Assembly: GCA_022493055.1 (NCBI GenBank)
Contig: CP092781.1
Location: forward strand, 372,001 to 436,000
Origin: Staphylococcus roterodami
Lineage (GTDB): Bacteria; Bacillota; Bacilli; Staphylococcales; Staphylococcaceae
Direction: 5' to 3'
DNA: 64,000 nucleotides
Part shown: piece by piece, positions 8,132-16,344 of the stretch
Layout: each line of letters opens with the position of its first letter
How positions within the stretch are numbered: position 1 is the first letter of the stretch
The notes under the pieces: generated by a model
Seen by the model: the letters and a program-made list of their open reading frames with translations, nothing else
What the model was told of the DNA's origin: nothing
Databases searched by the model: none
Made by a program: the position numbers and the translations under genes

Positions 8132-8473
8132 ATGCAAAGTATCGCAGAAAAAGAGACGTATCATTTACCCACCGAACACCTGCAAGTTTTCAATGTGATA
8201 AAAAATACGTCCAATAAGTATATTACTAAAACTAAAATCTTAAATCAATTGGGATATGAATATAATTCAAGCAATGAACGATGGTTACGAAGAGTAATCA
8301 ATTCATTAGTATATGATTATGGCTATCCTATCGGATGCAGTTATAAACCTAGTGAACGTGGTTATTACATCATTACGACAGAACAAGAAAAGCAACAAGC
8401 GATGAGAAGTATTAAGAAACTAGCTGATGGCAGTATGAAACGCTATGAAGCTTTGAAGCGAATTAAAGTGTAA
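8132..8473 (+). CDS. first packaging-operon protein, winged-helix-like, possible phage-interference factor
   Basis: 113 residues. The segment TKTKILNQLGYEYNSSNERWLRRVINSLV (positions 35-63; key helices KTKILNQLG and ERWLRRVIN) looks like a winged helix, and the tail is basic. It is the first gene under the LexA-type promoter and sits ahead of cpmA. In SaPI2-type islands this position holds a Pti protein that interferes with helper-phage late transcription. I infer a similar role from position and fold only, so no symbol is given. Confidence 0.65.
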   Translation: MQSIAEKETYHLPTEHLQVFNVIKNTSNKYITKTKILNQLGYEYNSSNERWLRRVINSLVYDYGYPIGCSYKPSERGYYIITTEQEKQQAMRSIKKLADGSMKRYEALKRIKV

Positions 8474-8484
8474 AGGGGATAAAA

Positions 8485-9063
8485 ATGAAAACTGAATCGT
8501 ACTTTAAAGAATACAACCAATTTGTAATAGATCAACAAAAGGCTATACAAGAATTGGAACAAGAGTGCAATGCATTGGAAAGTAAAATAAAGTTAGATAA
8601 GTCCACATACAAACAGTTAATCATGGATGGACAAGATGATAAAGCAGATAACCTATATCAAGCAACAGATGCTGATGAAAAGAAACTAAAAGCACTTAAT
8701 AAACGCTTAGAGACAAAGAAAAGTGTGTCGAAAGAAGTTAAATATCAAAAGACAATTGAATTATTAAAACATCAAAGCGAGTTGTCATCATTATATGAAT
8801 CAGAAAAGCAATCAGCTTTAGGTAAATTAAAAAAAGTAGTCGATGCATATAATGAGATCATTGATGAAATAGAAGATATTAATGATAGATATGAAGATGA
8901 ACATCAACAATATGCGAGTGTGTATAATCAAGAACAATTATATGATGACAAAGAGGCTAGAAAAGCGTTAAATGGCTACTTTAGAGAAAATATATTTACA
9001 TCATTTATTAATGGTAATGATTTGCCATACGAACACAATAACAAGTTGTTTTTAAAACGTTAA
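8485..9063 (+). CDS. cpmA: capsid morphogenesis protein CpmA
   Basis: 192-residue, almost entirely alpha-helical and coiled-coil protein (IQELEQECNALESKI onwards). It stands directly before cpmB, the order known from SaPI1, where CpmA and CpmB redirect helper-phage capsid assembly to the small T=4 size that fits only the island genome. AAAGGGG precedes the ATG. Assignment is from composition and position. Confidence 0.75.
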   Translation: MKTESYFKEYNQFVIDQQKAIQELEQECNALESKIKLDKSTYKQLIMDGQDDKADNLYQATDADEKKLKALNKRLETKKSVSKEVKYQKTIELLKHQSELSSLYESEKQSALGKLKKVVDAYNEIIDEIEDINDRYEDEHQQYASVYNQEQLYDDKEARKALNGYFRENIFTSFINGNDLPYEHNNKLFLKR

Positions 9064-9080
9064 AAGGAAAGGGTAATAAA

Positions 9081-9299
9081 ATGAAAACAAAATATAAGTT
9101 GAATAATACTAAAAAGGTCGCAAATGCATTTGGCTTAAATGAAGAAGATACAAATCTATTAATAAATGCAGTTGATTTGGATATTAAAAATAATATGCAG
9201 AATATTTCAAGTGAGTTACAACAAACAGAGCGGTCTAAGCAAAAACAATATAATGAAGAGCTACAAAATTTAGCTAAGCAAAACCGAATTATTAAATAG
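9081..9299 (+). CDS. cpmB: capsid size-determining internal scaffold CpmB
   Basis: 72 residues, exactly the known length of CpmB. Helical, ending in LAKQNRIIK; the C-terminal RIIK motif is shared by CpmB and phage 80alpha scaffold protein and contacts the capsid protein. CpmB acts inside the forming shell to impose the small capsid size. Good AAAGGAAAGGG ribosome site. It forms a functional pair with cpmA. Confidence 0.88.
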   Translation: MKTKYKLNNTKKVANAFGLNEEDTNLLINAVDLDIKNNMQNISSELQQTERSKQKQYNEELQNLAKQNRIIK

Positions 9300-9307
9300 C
9301 AATGATT

Positions 9308-9328
9308 GCCTATCCAATTCGGGTAGGC
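9308..9328 (+). terminator. intra-operon hairpin after cpmB
   Basis: GCCTATCC (9308-9315), five-base loop, GGGTAGGC (9321-9328); eight pairs with one wobble. The following sequence is only partly T-rich, so it may attenuate or process rather than stop transcription before the last three packaging genes. Confidence 0.45.
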
Positions 9329-9349
9329 TCTGTTTATAGGGGTGAATAA

Positions 9350-9877
9350 ATGAAACTGCTTAAAACGAAGAATTGTTTATATTATCGTAATGGTGACAAT
9401 AAATTATCTGATTATCAACTATTAACGCAATTTAACCCAGCATTTATTAATAAGAAAATTAAGATGTGTGAATTCCAAATTGAAAGTATGTACCATATGA
9501 GTGCATCGACAACAACATGTGATGAAATAATGGGGGTCGTGTCTGTCTCATATCCAATTGAAAAACTAGTTATCAAAATTATTGAAACAAAGGCAAGATT
9601 ACAAAACTATAAAAATCGATCTATAAGTAATATGGTGTTGTTGAAAACGGTACTAAATCATTATACAGAAAGAGAGCAGAAGCAAGTTGTAAAATATATG
9701 CGTTCAAATGGACGATATAAGCCCTACAACGTCATTGAACGCTTACAGGGTGATTTGTATCAAGCAAGTATTAAACAACGTTCAGAACGTCAAAAACAAA
9801 GAAATATAGCAATTGAAAATAGTAAGATTGCACGAGTAAATGCTTATCATCAATCTTCATATGTAAAAGTGGTGTAA
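9350..9877 (+). CDS. packaging-operon protein, possible phage late-gene interference protein
   Basis: 175-residue basic protein. The middle part (VLLKTVLNHYTEREQKQVV) and the Arg/Gln-rich tail (KQRSERQKQRN) suggest nucleic-acid or regulator binding. It lies between cpmB and terS, where some SaPIs encode interference proteins; databases sometimes carry such proteins under misleading names. AGGGG ribosome site. Function not established here. Confidence 0.65.
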   Translation: MKLLKTKNCLYYRNGDNKLSDYQLLTQFNPAFINKKIKMCEFQIESMYHMSASTTTCDEIMGVVSVSYPIEKLVIKIIETKARLQNYKNRSISNMVLLKTVLNHYTEREQKQVVKYMRSNGRYKPYNVIERLQGDLYQASIKQRSERQKQRNIAIENSKIARVNAYHQSSYVKVV

Positions 9878-9879
9878 CA

Positions 9880-10221
9880 ATGGATAAAAAGCAAATAAAA
9901 GACTTCGTTTGTGATTATCATAAGCGAACTAGAAGGGATATGTTGATAGATGATGAAATAAATACCGATGAATTCTTTTCAATAGGTGATGAAAATTCTA
10001 ATGAATGGATGGCAGACGATAACATTGATGATCATATTGTAAAGAATCACTTAGAAATGATTGTTGACCGAGTAGCTAATGATAAAGAGTTTTATATTTT
10101 CGATTCTTTAATACAAGGACGTAGTTTTAAAGATATTAGCAATGTCTTAGAGTGTTCAGAACAATCTGTAAGATTATGGTATGAAACCTTATTAGATAAA
10201 ATTGTGGAGGTGATAGAATGA
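9880..10221 (+). CDS. packaging-operon protein with sigma-region-4-like C-terminus
   Basis: 113 aa, acidic N-terminal half. The last 35 residues (GRSFKDISNVLECSEQSVRL) read as a sigma-70 region-4/helix-turn-helix motif. It starts two bases after the previous stop and overlaps terS by four bases, so all three are translationally coupled. The fold suggests a transcriptional regulator or a competitor of phage late transcription; this is inference. Confidence 0.65.
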   Translation: MDKKQIKDFVCDYHKRTRRDMLIDDEINTDEFFSIGDENSNEWMADDNIDDHIVKNHLEMIVDRVANDKEFYIFDSLIQGRSFKDISNVLECSEQSVRLWYETLLDKIVEVIE

Positions 10222-10787
10222 GTGAGTTAACAGCAAAACAAGCGCGTTTTGTGAATGAGTATATTAGAACACTTAATGTGACACAAAGTGCCATAAAAGC
10301 AGGCTATAGCGCAAATAGTGCACATGTGACAGGATGTAGGTTATTAAAGAAGCCACACATCAAGCAATATATACAAGAACAAAAAGATAAGATTATAGAT
10401 GAGAATGTATTAACTGCAAAAGAGTTACTACATGTGCTTACGAATGCGGCAGTCGGTGATGAAACAGAAACGAAAGAAGTTGTAGTCAAGCGTGGGGAAT
10501 ATAAAGAGAATCCACAAAATGGCAAAGTACAGCTAGTCTATAATGAACATGTTGAACTGATAGAGGTACCAATTAAGCCAAGTGATCGTTTAAAAGCTCG
10601 TGATATGTTGGGTAAATACCATAAGTTATTTACAGATAAGCATGATATTAACGGGAATGTGCCTATATTCATTAATATTGGTGAATGGGATGGAGATGAT
10701 GAGGAATTAGACAAAGCTGTACAAGATGTATCTAACGCTAACCCTAACCATACTGTGATTGTGGATGATATTCCGTTAGAGGATTGA
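10218..10787 (+). CDS. terS: SaPI terminase small subunit TerS
   Basis: 189-residue small terminase. The N-terminal helix-turn-helix (LNVTQSAIKAGYSANSAHV) recognises the island pac site; the SaPI protein then joins the helper-phage large subunit so that SaPI DNA is packaged. The C-terminal DRLKARDMLGKYHKLFTDKH is the usual oligomerisation/end region. It is the last gene of the LexA-regulated operon. A fragment of another terS tail lies just downstream (10834). Confidence 0.92.
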   Translation: MSELTAKQARFVNEYIRTLNVTQSAIKAGYSANSAHVTGCRLLKKPHIKQYIQEQKDKIIDENVLTAKELLHVLTNAAVGDETETKEVVVKRGEYKENPQNGKVQLVYNEHVELIEVPIKPSDRLKARDMLGKYHKLFTDKHDINGNVPIFINIGEWDGDDEELDKAVQDVSNANPNHTVIVDDIPLED

Positions 10788-10833
10788 AGAAAATGAAGTT
10801 ATGCTAATTATAAATTAATGCTAATTAGTTTGA

Positions 10834-10935
10834 TACCATAGCTTATTTACTGAGAAAGTAGACTTAAATGTAGCAACACCAGTATTCATTGATAATATAA
10901 GCGAAGATGATGAGATAAGTGAGAGAGATTTATAA
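10834..10935 (+). pseudogene. remnant of a second terS, C-terminal 33 codons
   Basis: In-frame translation reads YHSLFTEKVDLN... and ends in SERDL-stop. This aligns with the TerS tail YHKLFTDKHDIN...INIGEWDGDDEE of the intact gene 150 bp upstream. No start or N-terminal part remains. It is best explained as the relic of a duplicated or recombined terminase gene from another SaPI or a phage. Confidence 0.65.
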
Positions 10936-10971
10936 GCAGTGCTTTATAGGTATGTTAGTTGATATTATAAT

Positions 10972-11004
10972 AAAGGGTTTCTCCAAATTAGGGGTACCTT
11001 TTTT
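10972..11004 (+). terminator. probable terminator of packaging operon
   Basis: AAAGG ... CCTTT outer stem with an inner CTCC/GGGG helix, followed by TTTTTT. It lies after the terS remnant. The stretch 10788-11455 otherwise holds no supported gene. Confidence 0.5.
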
Positions 11005-11217
11005 ATATAACCGAGCCAAATGTGGCTTCGTTAAGTGTGTCCTTAAGTGGATGTATTAGCTTATTTGTACTTTAACGAAGAGGTGTTTAAATAGTTTTTT
11101 TGATTAAACGAACAATTTTTACGTCATGTGATAGTGGAGTTTTTTATATGAAATGCCACGACAAAGTGTTATAACAATAGAAAACACTAATATAGTGTCC
11201 AAATTCTCAACTATGAA

Positions 11218-11243
11218 TAAACCAGCCTTCGGACTAGTTTTTT
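11218..11243 (+). terminator. hairpin terminator
   Basis: AAACCAG-CC-TTC-GG-A-CTAGTTT stem with one bulge and one mismatch, followed by a T-run. It falls inside a frame (11153-11380) that I rejected as coding. Confidence 0.5.
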
Positions 11244-11301
11244 ATAAATTAAAATTTCCTATCAAAATCATTACATTTATGCTAATATATTTATGGGAAG
11301 T

Positions 11302-11329
11302 AGGTAAGCATTTCGGTGCTTACCTTTTT
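11302..11329 (+). terminator. strong Rho-independent terminator
   Basis: Perfect 9-bp stem AGGTAAGCA / TGCTTACCT around TTTCGG, then TTTTT. It isolates the packaging operon from the cargo gene. Confidence 0.8.
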
Positions 11330-11455
11330 ATGTCAATGCTAATACTTTCAGTCTTAAACGCGATACAAATTTTACCTTGATATAAGATGTTTAAAATCAC
11401 CGACTGTGGTGTGTTATTAGCATAGATATCTTTAGTTATGTCAAAGGAGGTATAT

Positions 11456-12360
11456 ATGGATTGGCAAATTTTTTATCTAAAGAACGTAATGTATTCACAA
11501 TGGATAAAAATAATAAGACTAATTATTTTATTGAACAGAATGAGCGAGTAACGGTTGAAACTTATGATTGTTATAAAGAACAAATAAAAAATAAAAATGC
11601 GATACTAACTAAAAAAATTTTGCAGAAGACTAATCCAGCAACGGGTCCTATTTTTATATATGGCATTAATAAAGGTGATATTTTAAAGGTGGACGTTTTA
11701 AAAATAAAGGAAAAATCAAATGGTATTATTTATACAGGTCATGAGATAGGTGTTAATAAGATAATAAGAGGTAGTGAGTTTGCATTTATAGATGAATTCA
11801 ATGATAAAACTATAAAATTTAAAGACGTTAATATCTCTATTAATAAAATGATAGGTGTTATTGGTGTAGCTCCTGAGGGTGATTGTATTTCTACATCAAC
11901 TTCTGGAAGGCATGGTGGAAATATGGATTGTAAAAAAATAACGGAAAATAGCTCACTATATTTACCAGTTTATCACGAGGGAGCTTTATTATCTATTGGT
12001 GACGTACATTTAGCTATGTCAGATGGAGAAGTTGGAGGAACAGGTCTAGAAATTAATGCAGAAGTAGAAATTATATGTTCAAAAGCCAATGTCGGTATGA
12101 ACTTACAAAACCCAATTTTAACGAATGAAGAAGGTATGTATTTCATTTCTTCAGGATGCACTATTGAAAAGGCTATTGAAAATGGTATAGAAGATTTGGC
12201 TCAGTTTTTTAAATTTAGGACAGGTCTATCTACAAATGATCTCCTTAAACTATTTAGTTTAGTTTGCGAAGTGCAAATTAATCAGGTAGTTAATCCTCAA
12301 AAATCAATACGTTTATATATACCTAGATATATATTGCGTCAATTTGACATTGTAATTTAA
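11456..12360 (+). pseudogene. acetamidase/formamidase family protein, SaPI cargo, probable frameshift at start
   Basis: Amidase of the FmdA/AmdA family, expected to release ammonia from formamide or acetamide. Hallmarks: GHEIGVNKIIRG, APEGDCISTSTSGRHGGNMD, HEGALLSIGDVHLAMSDGEVGGTGLE. The best ribosome site, AAAGGAGG, points to ATG 11456 (MDWQIF...), but that frame runs into a stop after 31 codons. The family frame is entered by one extra T in the six-T run at 11468-11473 (MDWQIFLSKERN). As sequenced, translation could only start at a poorly placed TTG (11461) or ATG (11500). So it is either inactivated or switched by slippage at the T-run. It is the only cargo seen at this end. Confidence 0.7.
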
Positions 12361-12634
12361 TAAATAGAGAACTAAAAATTTTTTGATAAATATTATATCC
12401 AAAACGAATCAACAAAACCACACCACCTATTAATTTAGGAGCGTGGTTGTTTTAATGGTGAAAAAAAGGCGTAATTGTGAAACTAGGGACAAGGGTAGTA
12501 TGTTCGCAAAAAGTTCGCAAAGTTATGAAATAGTGTGCATATTCATAGACTTTCAAAATGAAAATCATGACTATAAATTCTTGATTTAATAGTGTTTTGA
12601 ACACTAGTGATTATTCATAAAATAGCGGTATATA

Positions 12635-12652
12635 AAAGAAGAACAATAATAT
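12635..12652. other. attR: SaPI attR: copy of rpsR 3' end
   Basis: AAAGAAGAACAATAATAT. Read in frame it gives Lys-Glu-Glu-Gln-stop, the C-terminus of ribosomal protein S18, and it equals the core I recall for SaPIs integrated at rpsR. It is followed by a terminator hairpin, as expected for the native downstream side. The matching attL and the intact rpsR must lie left of the window. It marks the right boundary of the island. Confidence 0.85.
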
Positions 12653-12666
12653 TTAATATATTATAA

Positions 12667-12700
12667 CCCTCGTAGGCATAGGCTTATGGGGGATTTTTTT
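12667..12700 (+). terminator. native rpsR-operon terminator, displaced by the island
   Basis: CCCTCGTAGG (12667-12676) pairs with CTTATGGGGG (12683-12692), ten pairs with wobbles, followed by seven T. It lies 15 bp after the rpsR stop copy. Confidence 0.7.
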
Positions 12701-12772
12701 ATGCTTTGGGATATAGAAAAGGGACAGAAAAGGGTAAAAAAGATGAGGTGAAAGTTATTGAGATTTAGACAT

Positions 12773-12875
12773 AAAAAAAAGAGGCAACCGTCAGTAACAG
12801 TTAACCTCAAGTGCATTCCGCAGATATGCACCGCTATTTGTATATGATATTAATCTATTTTTAGATAAAAATCAA
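12773..12875 (-). ncRNA. putative small RNA with promoter and terminator, minus strand
   Basis: Minus-strand promoter TTGATT (12870-12875), 17 bp, TAATAT (12847-12852). It would start near 12840. A hairpin GTGCAT...ATGCAC follows, then a GAGG...CCTC terminator ending in eight U. The RNA would be about 65 nt. The compact promoter-two-hairpin layout resembles antitoxin RNAs of type I systems, but no toxin peptide is evident on the opposite strand. Confidence 0.5.
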
Positions 12876-13064
12876 GGTTATTGATAAAGTTCTTTAAACT
12901 TCTTAATTTAGGTCTTGCTTGAACACCTATAATTTTATCATAAGTCGACTCACGTATCTTTGATCGTAAAAAATCAAGGTTTTGTTCGAATTGGCTTATA
13001 ATTTTTTGAAGTTCTGTTTCAGAATAAGAAAGACCGGAACAAATTAGAATTAATAAAATGAGAT
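12850..13064 (-). pseudogene. open fragment, unrecognised, between sRNA and integrase relic
   Basis: A frame of about 70 codons reads on the minus strand (DYLILLILICSGLSYSE, then SQFEQNLDFLRSKIREST) and stops at 12850. No convincing start. The first part resembles the tyrosine-recombinase pattern LILLxxxTGLRxSE with the arginine replaced by serine, so it may be the tail of a decayed integrase. The rest is not recognised. Confidence 0.35.
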
Positions 13065-13345
13065 AATCAATTAATTGTGCCGTCGATATCTAGCGTTTTA
13101 TCTTCAAAGTTTGTATTTAATTTCCTTATTGTAAGTAGTTCGTTGATATGCATGACATTAGCAATTTGAAACTGCATTATAAATTTTATCATTTTATAAT
13201 TACGTTTTCTCGTTGGTTGTTTTTTATACTTAATTACATAGTCGAAATAATCCAGTAACTCCTTAACTTCTAAAGTGTTATTACGTTTAGCTAGTAACAC
13301 ATCACTATAGGGGTATCTATTTATCCTAGTACACTTATAACTTTG
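13065..13345 (-). pseudogene. decayed SaPI integrase fragment
   Basis: Homologous to residues 160-240 of the intact integrase at the left edge (LAKRNNTLEVKELLDYFDYV against QAKRNNYLEDSEVKELLQCF; TRKRNYKMIKF; DGTIN). The catalytic arginine motif GMRIGEL reads VMHINEL, the next Trp codon is a stop, and upstream parts are in another frame. It is a relic of an older island at the same site. Confidence 0.8.
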
Positions 13346-13350
13346 AATTG

Positions 13351-13410
13351 CCTACTTTTTTAAATTAACAAATTCTATTCTCATAGATTTTGTCCAATTA
13401 AGTGTAGACG
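13351..13410. mobile_element. IS3-type element end remnant
   Basis: About 60 bp, including CAATTAAGTGTAGACG, matches 37115-37174, the upstream end of the truncated IS3-family orfA. No transposase is left here. Confidence 0.55.
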
Positions 13411-13449
13411 TCTTATAGTTATTAAATTTGAGAGTGGTAGCAAACTAAA

Positions 13450-13505
13450 GTTAATCAAGAGTTAAGATGAATTTAATTCATGAACACGGCTATTATTTTT
13501 ATAAT
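13450..13505 (+). promoter_or_regulatory. SaeR box and promoter of selX
   Basis: GTTAA-TCAAGA-GTTAA (13450-13465) is a perfect SaeR direct repeat. TATTAT at 13491 or TATAAT at 13500 serves as -10. It suggests control by the SaeRS virulence two-component system. Confidence 0.7.
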
Positions 13506-13544
13506 TGAAGAAAATAAAGTTTTACTTCAAGGAGGTAATTAAAT

Positions 13545-14156
13545 ATGTTCAAAAAATATGACTCAAAAAATTCAATCGTATTAAAATCTATTCTATCGCT
13601 AGGTATCATCTATGGGGGAACAATTGGAATATATCCAAAAGCAGACGCGTCAACACAAAATTCCTCAAGTGTACAAGATAAACAATTTCAAAAAGTTGAA
13701 GAAGTACCAAATAATTCGGAAAAAGCTTTGGTTAAAAAACTTTACGATAGATACAGCAAAAATACTATAAACGGAAAATCTAATAAATCTAGGAATTGGG
13801 TTTATTCAGAGAGACCTTTAAATGAAAATCAAGTTCGTATACATTTAGAAGGGACTTACACAGTTGCTGGCAGAGTGTATACACCTAAGAGGAACATTAC
13901 TCTTAATAAAGAAGTTGTCACTTTAAAAGAATTGGATCATATCATAAGATTTGCTCATATTTCTTATGGCTTATATATGGGAGAACATTTGCCTAAGGGT
14001 AACATCGTCATAAATACAAAGAATGGCGGTAAATATACATTAGAGTCGCATAAAGAGTTACAAAAAAATAGGGAAAATGTAAAAATTAATACTGATGATA
14101 TAAAAAATGTAACTTTCGAACTTGTGAAAAGTGTTAATGACATTGAACAAGTTTGA
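13545..14156 (+). CDS. selX: staphylococcal enterotoxin-like toxin X (SElX)
   Basis: Core-genome superantigen of 203 aa. A signal peptide (about 1-35, ending ADA) precedes a mature chain that lacks most of the N-terminal OB fold and keeps the C-terminal beta-grasp. The superantigen signature VTLKELDHIIRFAHISYGLY is at residues 125-145. SElX stimulates T cells through V-beta and binds glycans on neutrophils (known of the family). AAGGAGG before ATG 13545. It is separated from the SaPI by old integration scars. Confidence 0.9.
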   Translation: MFKKYDSKNSIVLKSILSLGIIYGGTIGIYPKADASTQNSSSVQDKQFQKVEEVPNNSEKALVKKLYDRYSKNTINGKSNKSRNWVYSERPLNENQVRIHLEGTYTVAGRVYTPKRNITLNKEVVTLKELDHIIRFAHISYGLYMGEHLPKGNIVINTKNGGKYTLESHKELQKNRENVKINTDDIKNVTFELVKSVNDIEQV

Positions 14157-14521
14157 AATTAAGTTAAATTAGTATATACAGTGTTTGATCGCTAATACTT
14201 TGAAAGTTAGGTATCTAAAGGTGCCTAGCTTTCTTTGTTATGATCAACACCATCATATAGAAAATTCTTTAATGACGTTTATGCCGAAATCTATAAAAAT
14301 AATTTCTCTTTTATGGTTAATCAATATGTTTTTACACTCGACAACCTTAAAATCAACTTCTCTCAATTCCATAATAAAGCCTCTATAAAATAACTTAGTT
14401 TAAAAACGATGCGTATCTTTCAGATTCAAATCCCATCATTTTCTCCTAATACTTACACTTTAATTACAATTATGTAAGTTGTTTTCAGTGACATCCTATA
14501 TTATATTTTGGCAGAGGTGAT
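14157..14521. other. intergenic stretch with degenerate minus-strand frames
   Basis: No intact gene. Minus-strand short frames, one beginning MELREVDFKVVECKN (39 codons to a stop at about 14255) and another beginning MMGFESERYASF (14 codons) with an AGGAG site, suggest a gene broken by stops; the product is not recognised. Confidence 0.35.
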
Positions 14522-14524
14522 CTT

Positions 14525-14893
14525 TTGAAAACGATTTTAAAAACAATTATATATATCGCACTTACTATCATTGGCGCTTATGCTACTTTGTTCATTTTAA
14601 AAACAATAGATTCTCATGGTGTAACAGATCAGTTTAATCCATTGGTAAAGAAGGAAGATTCTTATGTTAAAACGACAGAGGTATCTACTAGAATGGATGA
14701 TCAACTCCGAAGTTATAATCAAAGTGCTTTTAATAAAGAAGGGAAAGAAACACAATTAATGTATACTGCTACATTTGATATTAAACCGCATAGATACTTG
14801 AAAATAACACATAAAGGTCATCATGTAGAAACTTTTGAAGAAGTTGAAAAGGGACAAGTGCCTAAAAAAGCTTTAGAGAAATTGAGTCGATAA
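14525..14893 (+). CDS. YxeA/DUF1093 family protein
   Basis: 122 residues: an N-terminal membrane anchor or signal (KTIIYIALTIIGAYATLFIL, 6-25) and a beta-rich extracellular domain of the YxeA type (YVKTTEVSTRMDD ... YTATFDIKPHRYLKITHKG). TTG start after GAGGTGAT. Members are small exported proteins of unknown activity. Single gene with its own leader; no partner is evident. Confidence 0.75.
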   Translation: MKTILKTIIYIALTIIGAYATLFILKTIDSHGVTDQFNPLVKKEDSYVKTTEVSTRMDDQLRSYNQSAFNKEGKETQLMYTATFDIKPHRYLKITHKGHHVETFEEVEKGQVPKKALEKLSR

Positions 14894-15073
14894 TAACGTG
14901 CTTATATTACATTGCTCATTTTAAAAATGAGTACGAACGAAAGTAACACATAACGATTAATTTAAAAATATTTGTAATAATTATGAATAAAATTAAAAAC
15001 AAGGGGTAATACATTCTATATAGCATATAAGCTTTTGTTATGAGTTTCAAAAATAGGAAGAGAGAGTGATATT

Positions 15074-15646
15074 ATGAAATTAAAATCATTAGCAGTATTA
15101 TCAATGTCAGCGGTGGTGCTTACGGCATGTGGCAATGATACTCCAAAAGATGAAACAAAATCAACAGAGGCAAATACTAATCAAGACACTAATACAACAA
15201 AAGACGTTATTGCATTAAAAGATGTTAAGACAAGTCCAGAAGATGCTGTGAAAAAAGCTGAAGAAACATATAAAGGTCAAAAGTTAAAAGGAATTTCATT
15301 TGAAAATTCTAATGGCGAATGGGCTTATAAAGTGACACAACAAAAATCAGGTGAAGAATCAGAAGTACTTATTGCTGATAAAAACCAAAAAGTAATTAAT
15401 AAAAAGACTGAAAAAGAAGATACCGTAAATGAAAATGATAATTTTAAATATAGTGATGCAGTAGATTATAAAAAAGCTATCAAAAAAGGACAAAAAGAAT
15501 TTGATGGTGATATTAAAGAATGGTCACTTGAAAAAGATGATGGCAAACTTGTTTACAACATCGATTTGAAAAAAGGTAATAAAAAGCAAGAAGTTACTGT
15601 CGATGCTAAAAACGGTAAAGTATTAAAGAGTGAACAAGATCATTAA
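15074..15646 (+). CDS. PepSY-domain lipoprotein
   Basis: 190-aa lipoprotein: signal 1-18 with lipobox LTAC, Cys-19 lipidated, a Thr/Asn-rich linker to residue 45, then two PepSY-like repeats (SPEDAVKKAEETYKGQKLKG and SDAVDYKKAIKKGQKEFDGD), each followed by a WxYK/WSLE beta strand. It is surface-exposed on the membrane. PepSY domains are often inhibitory or sensing modules, but its ligand is unknown. Strong GAAGAGAGTG ribosome site. Confidence 0.85.
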   Translation: MKLKSLAVLSMSAVVLTACGNDTPKDETKSTEANTNQDTNTTKDVIALKDVKTSPEDAVKKAEETYKGQKLKGISFENSNGEWAYKVTQQKSGEESEVLIADKNQKVINKKTEKEDTVNENDNFKYSDAVDYKKAIKKGQKEFDGDIKEWSLEKDDGKLVYNIDLKKGNKKQEVTVDAKNGKVLKSEQDH

Positions 15647-15703
15647 AAAGATTCGTTGCATTAACTCTTGTAAAATGTCTTAATTTATATTAATTAATAA
15701 AAT

Positions 15704-15772
15704 ACCCTCACAATACTTATGCATAAGTCCTGTTTGACGTAAAAGGATATATGACATACATATTGTGAGGGT
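15704..15772. terminator. bidirectional hairpin between convergent genes
   Basis: ACCCTCACAATA (15704-15715) and TATTGTGAGGGT (15761-15772) form a perfect 12-bp stem with a 45-nt loop. It separates the lipoprotein gene from the minus-strand HTH gene. Confidence 0.7.
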
Positions 15773-15782
15773 TTAATAATAT

Positions 15783-16052
15783 TTATTTATCCATGCGAAT
15801 ATCGACTTCTTCTAAATGCTTCTGATATTCTTTAACTTTACTTTCTAAAAACATTTCATATGGTGCATCAAAAAAGTCAGCTAAATGCATGGCATCTTTA
15901 AATTTGGGTTCATGGTGATGATTCTCCCATTCCCAAATTTGATGTGCTTCATATTTAGTACCATATTTTTCGTTTAATTGTTGTGCTAATTCGTCAATTT
16001 CTAAATTATGTTTAGTTCGTAAGTTATATAAAATATGCATATTCATTGTCAT
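15783..16052 (-). CDS. XRE-family helix-turn-helix protein (89 aa)
   Basis: Small cytoplasmic protein with an HTH-like region (LEIDELAQQLNEKYGTKYEA, then IWEWEN) and a tail LADFFDAPYEMFLE resembling the helix after XRE domains. No effector domain. Start is uncertain: three ATG codons lie within the first five codons and AGGTTAA precedes the first. Monocistronic. Target unknown. Confidence 0.75.
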   Translation of the reverse strand: MTMNMHILYNLRTKHNLEIDELAQQLNEKYGTKYEAHQIWEWENHHHEPKFKDAMHLADFFDAPYEMFLESKVKEYQKHLEEVDIRMDK

Positions 16053-16279
16053 TTAACCTCATTTCTGTGCTTTACTAATCAAGGATGCTAATAATATGTG
16101 TATATTCTATTCCTAAGATAAAAAATAATCAAGCTAAGAAATCGTAATTAAGAAAATGACACAAAATATAATATTTTCTGAGTAACAAATAACAATTAGC
16201 TATAGTCACATTGAATAATTTCAAAATTAAATCAATGACTGGAAAAAGATTTGAATAAAAATATTTTAACTTTGTTTTA

Positions 16280-16306
16280 AAATTTTGAATAAGGGGTACT
16301 ACTTAG
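16280..16306 (+). promoter_or_regulatory. sigma-B-type promoter of the GlsB/YeaQ gene
   Basis: GTTTTA, 14-bp spacer, GGGTAC (the last about 16295-16300), close to the staphylococcal sigma-B pattern GTTTAA-N12-15-GGGTAT. It lies about 50 bp before ATG 16345. Confidence 0.55.
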
Positions 16307-16344
16307 AATAACGCAAAATAAATAGAAAAAGAAGACTGAGAATT

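Noticed and set aside
11153..11380. 75-codon frame with a hydrophobic stretch between terS and the amidase
   Set aside because: It runs through two intrinsic terminator hairpins (11218 and 11302) and has no ribosome site, so it is not a credible gene.
14185..14388. 67-codon plus-strand frame after selX
   Set aside because: No ribosome site and unlikely composition; minus-strand remnants are more protein-like.
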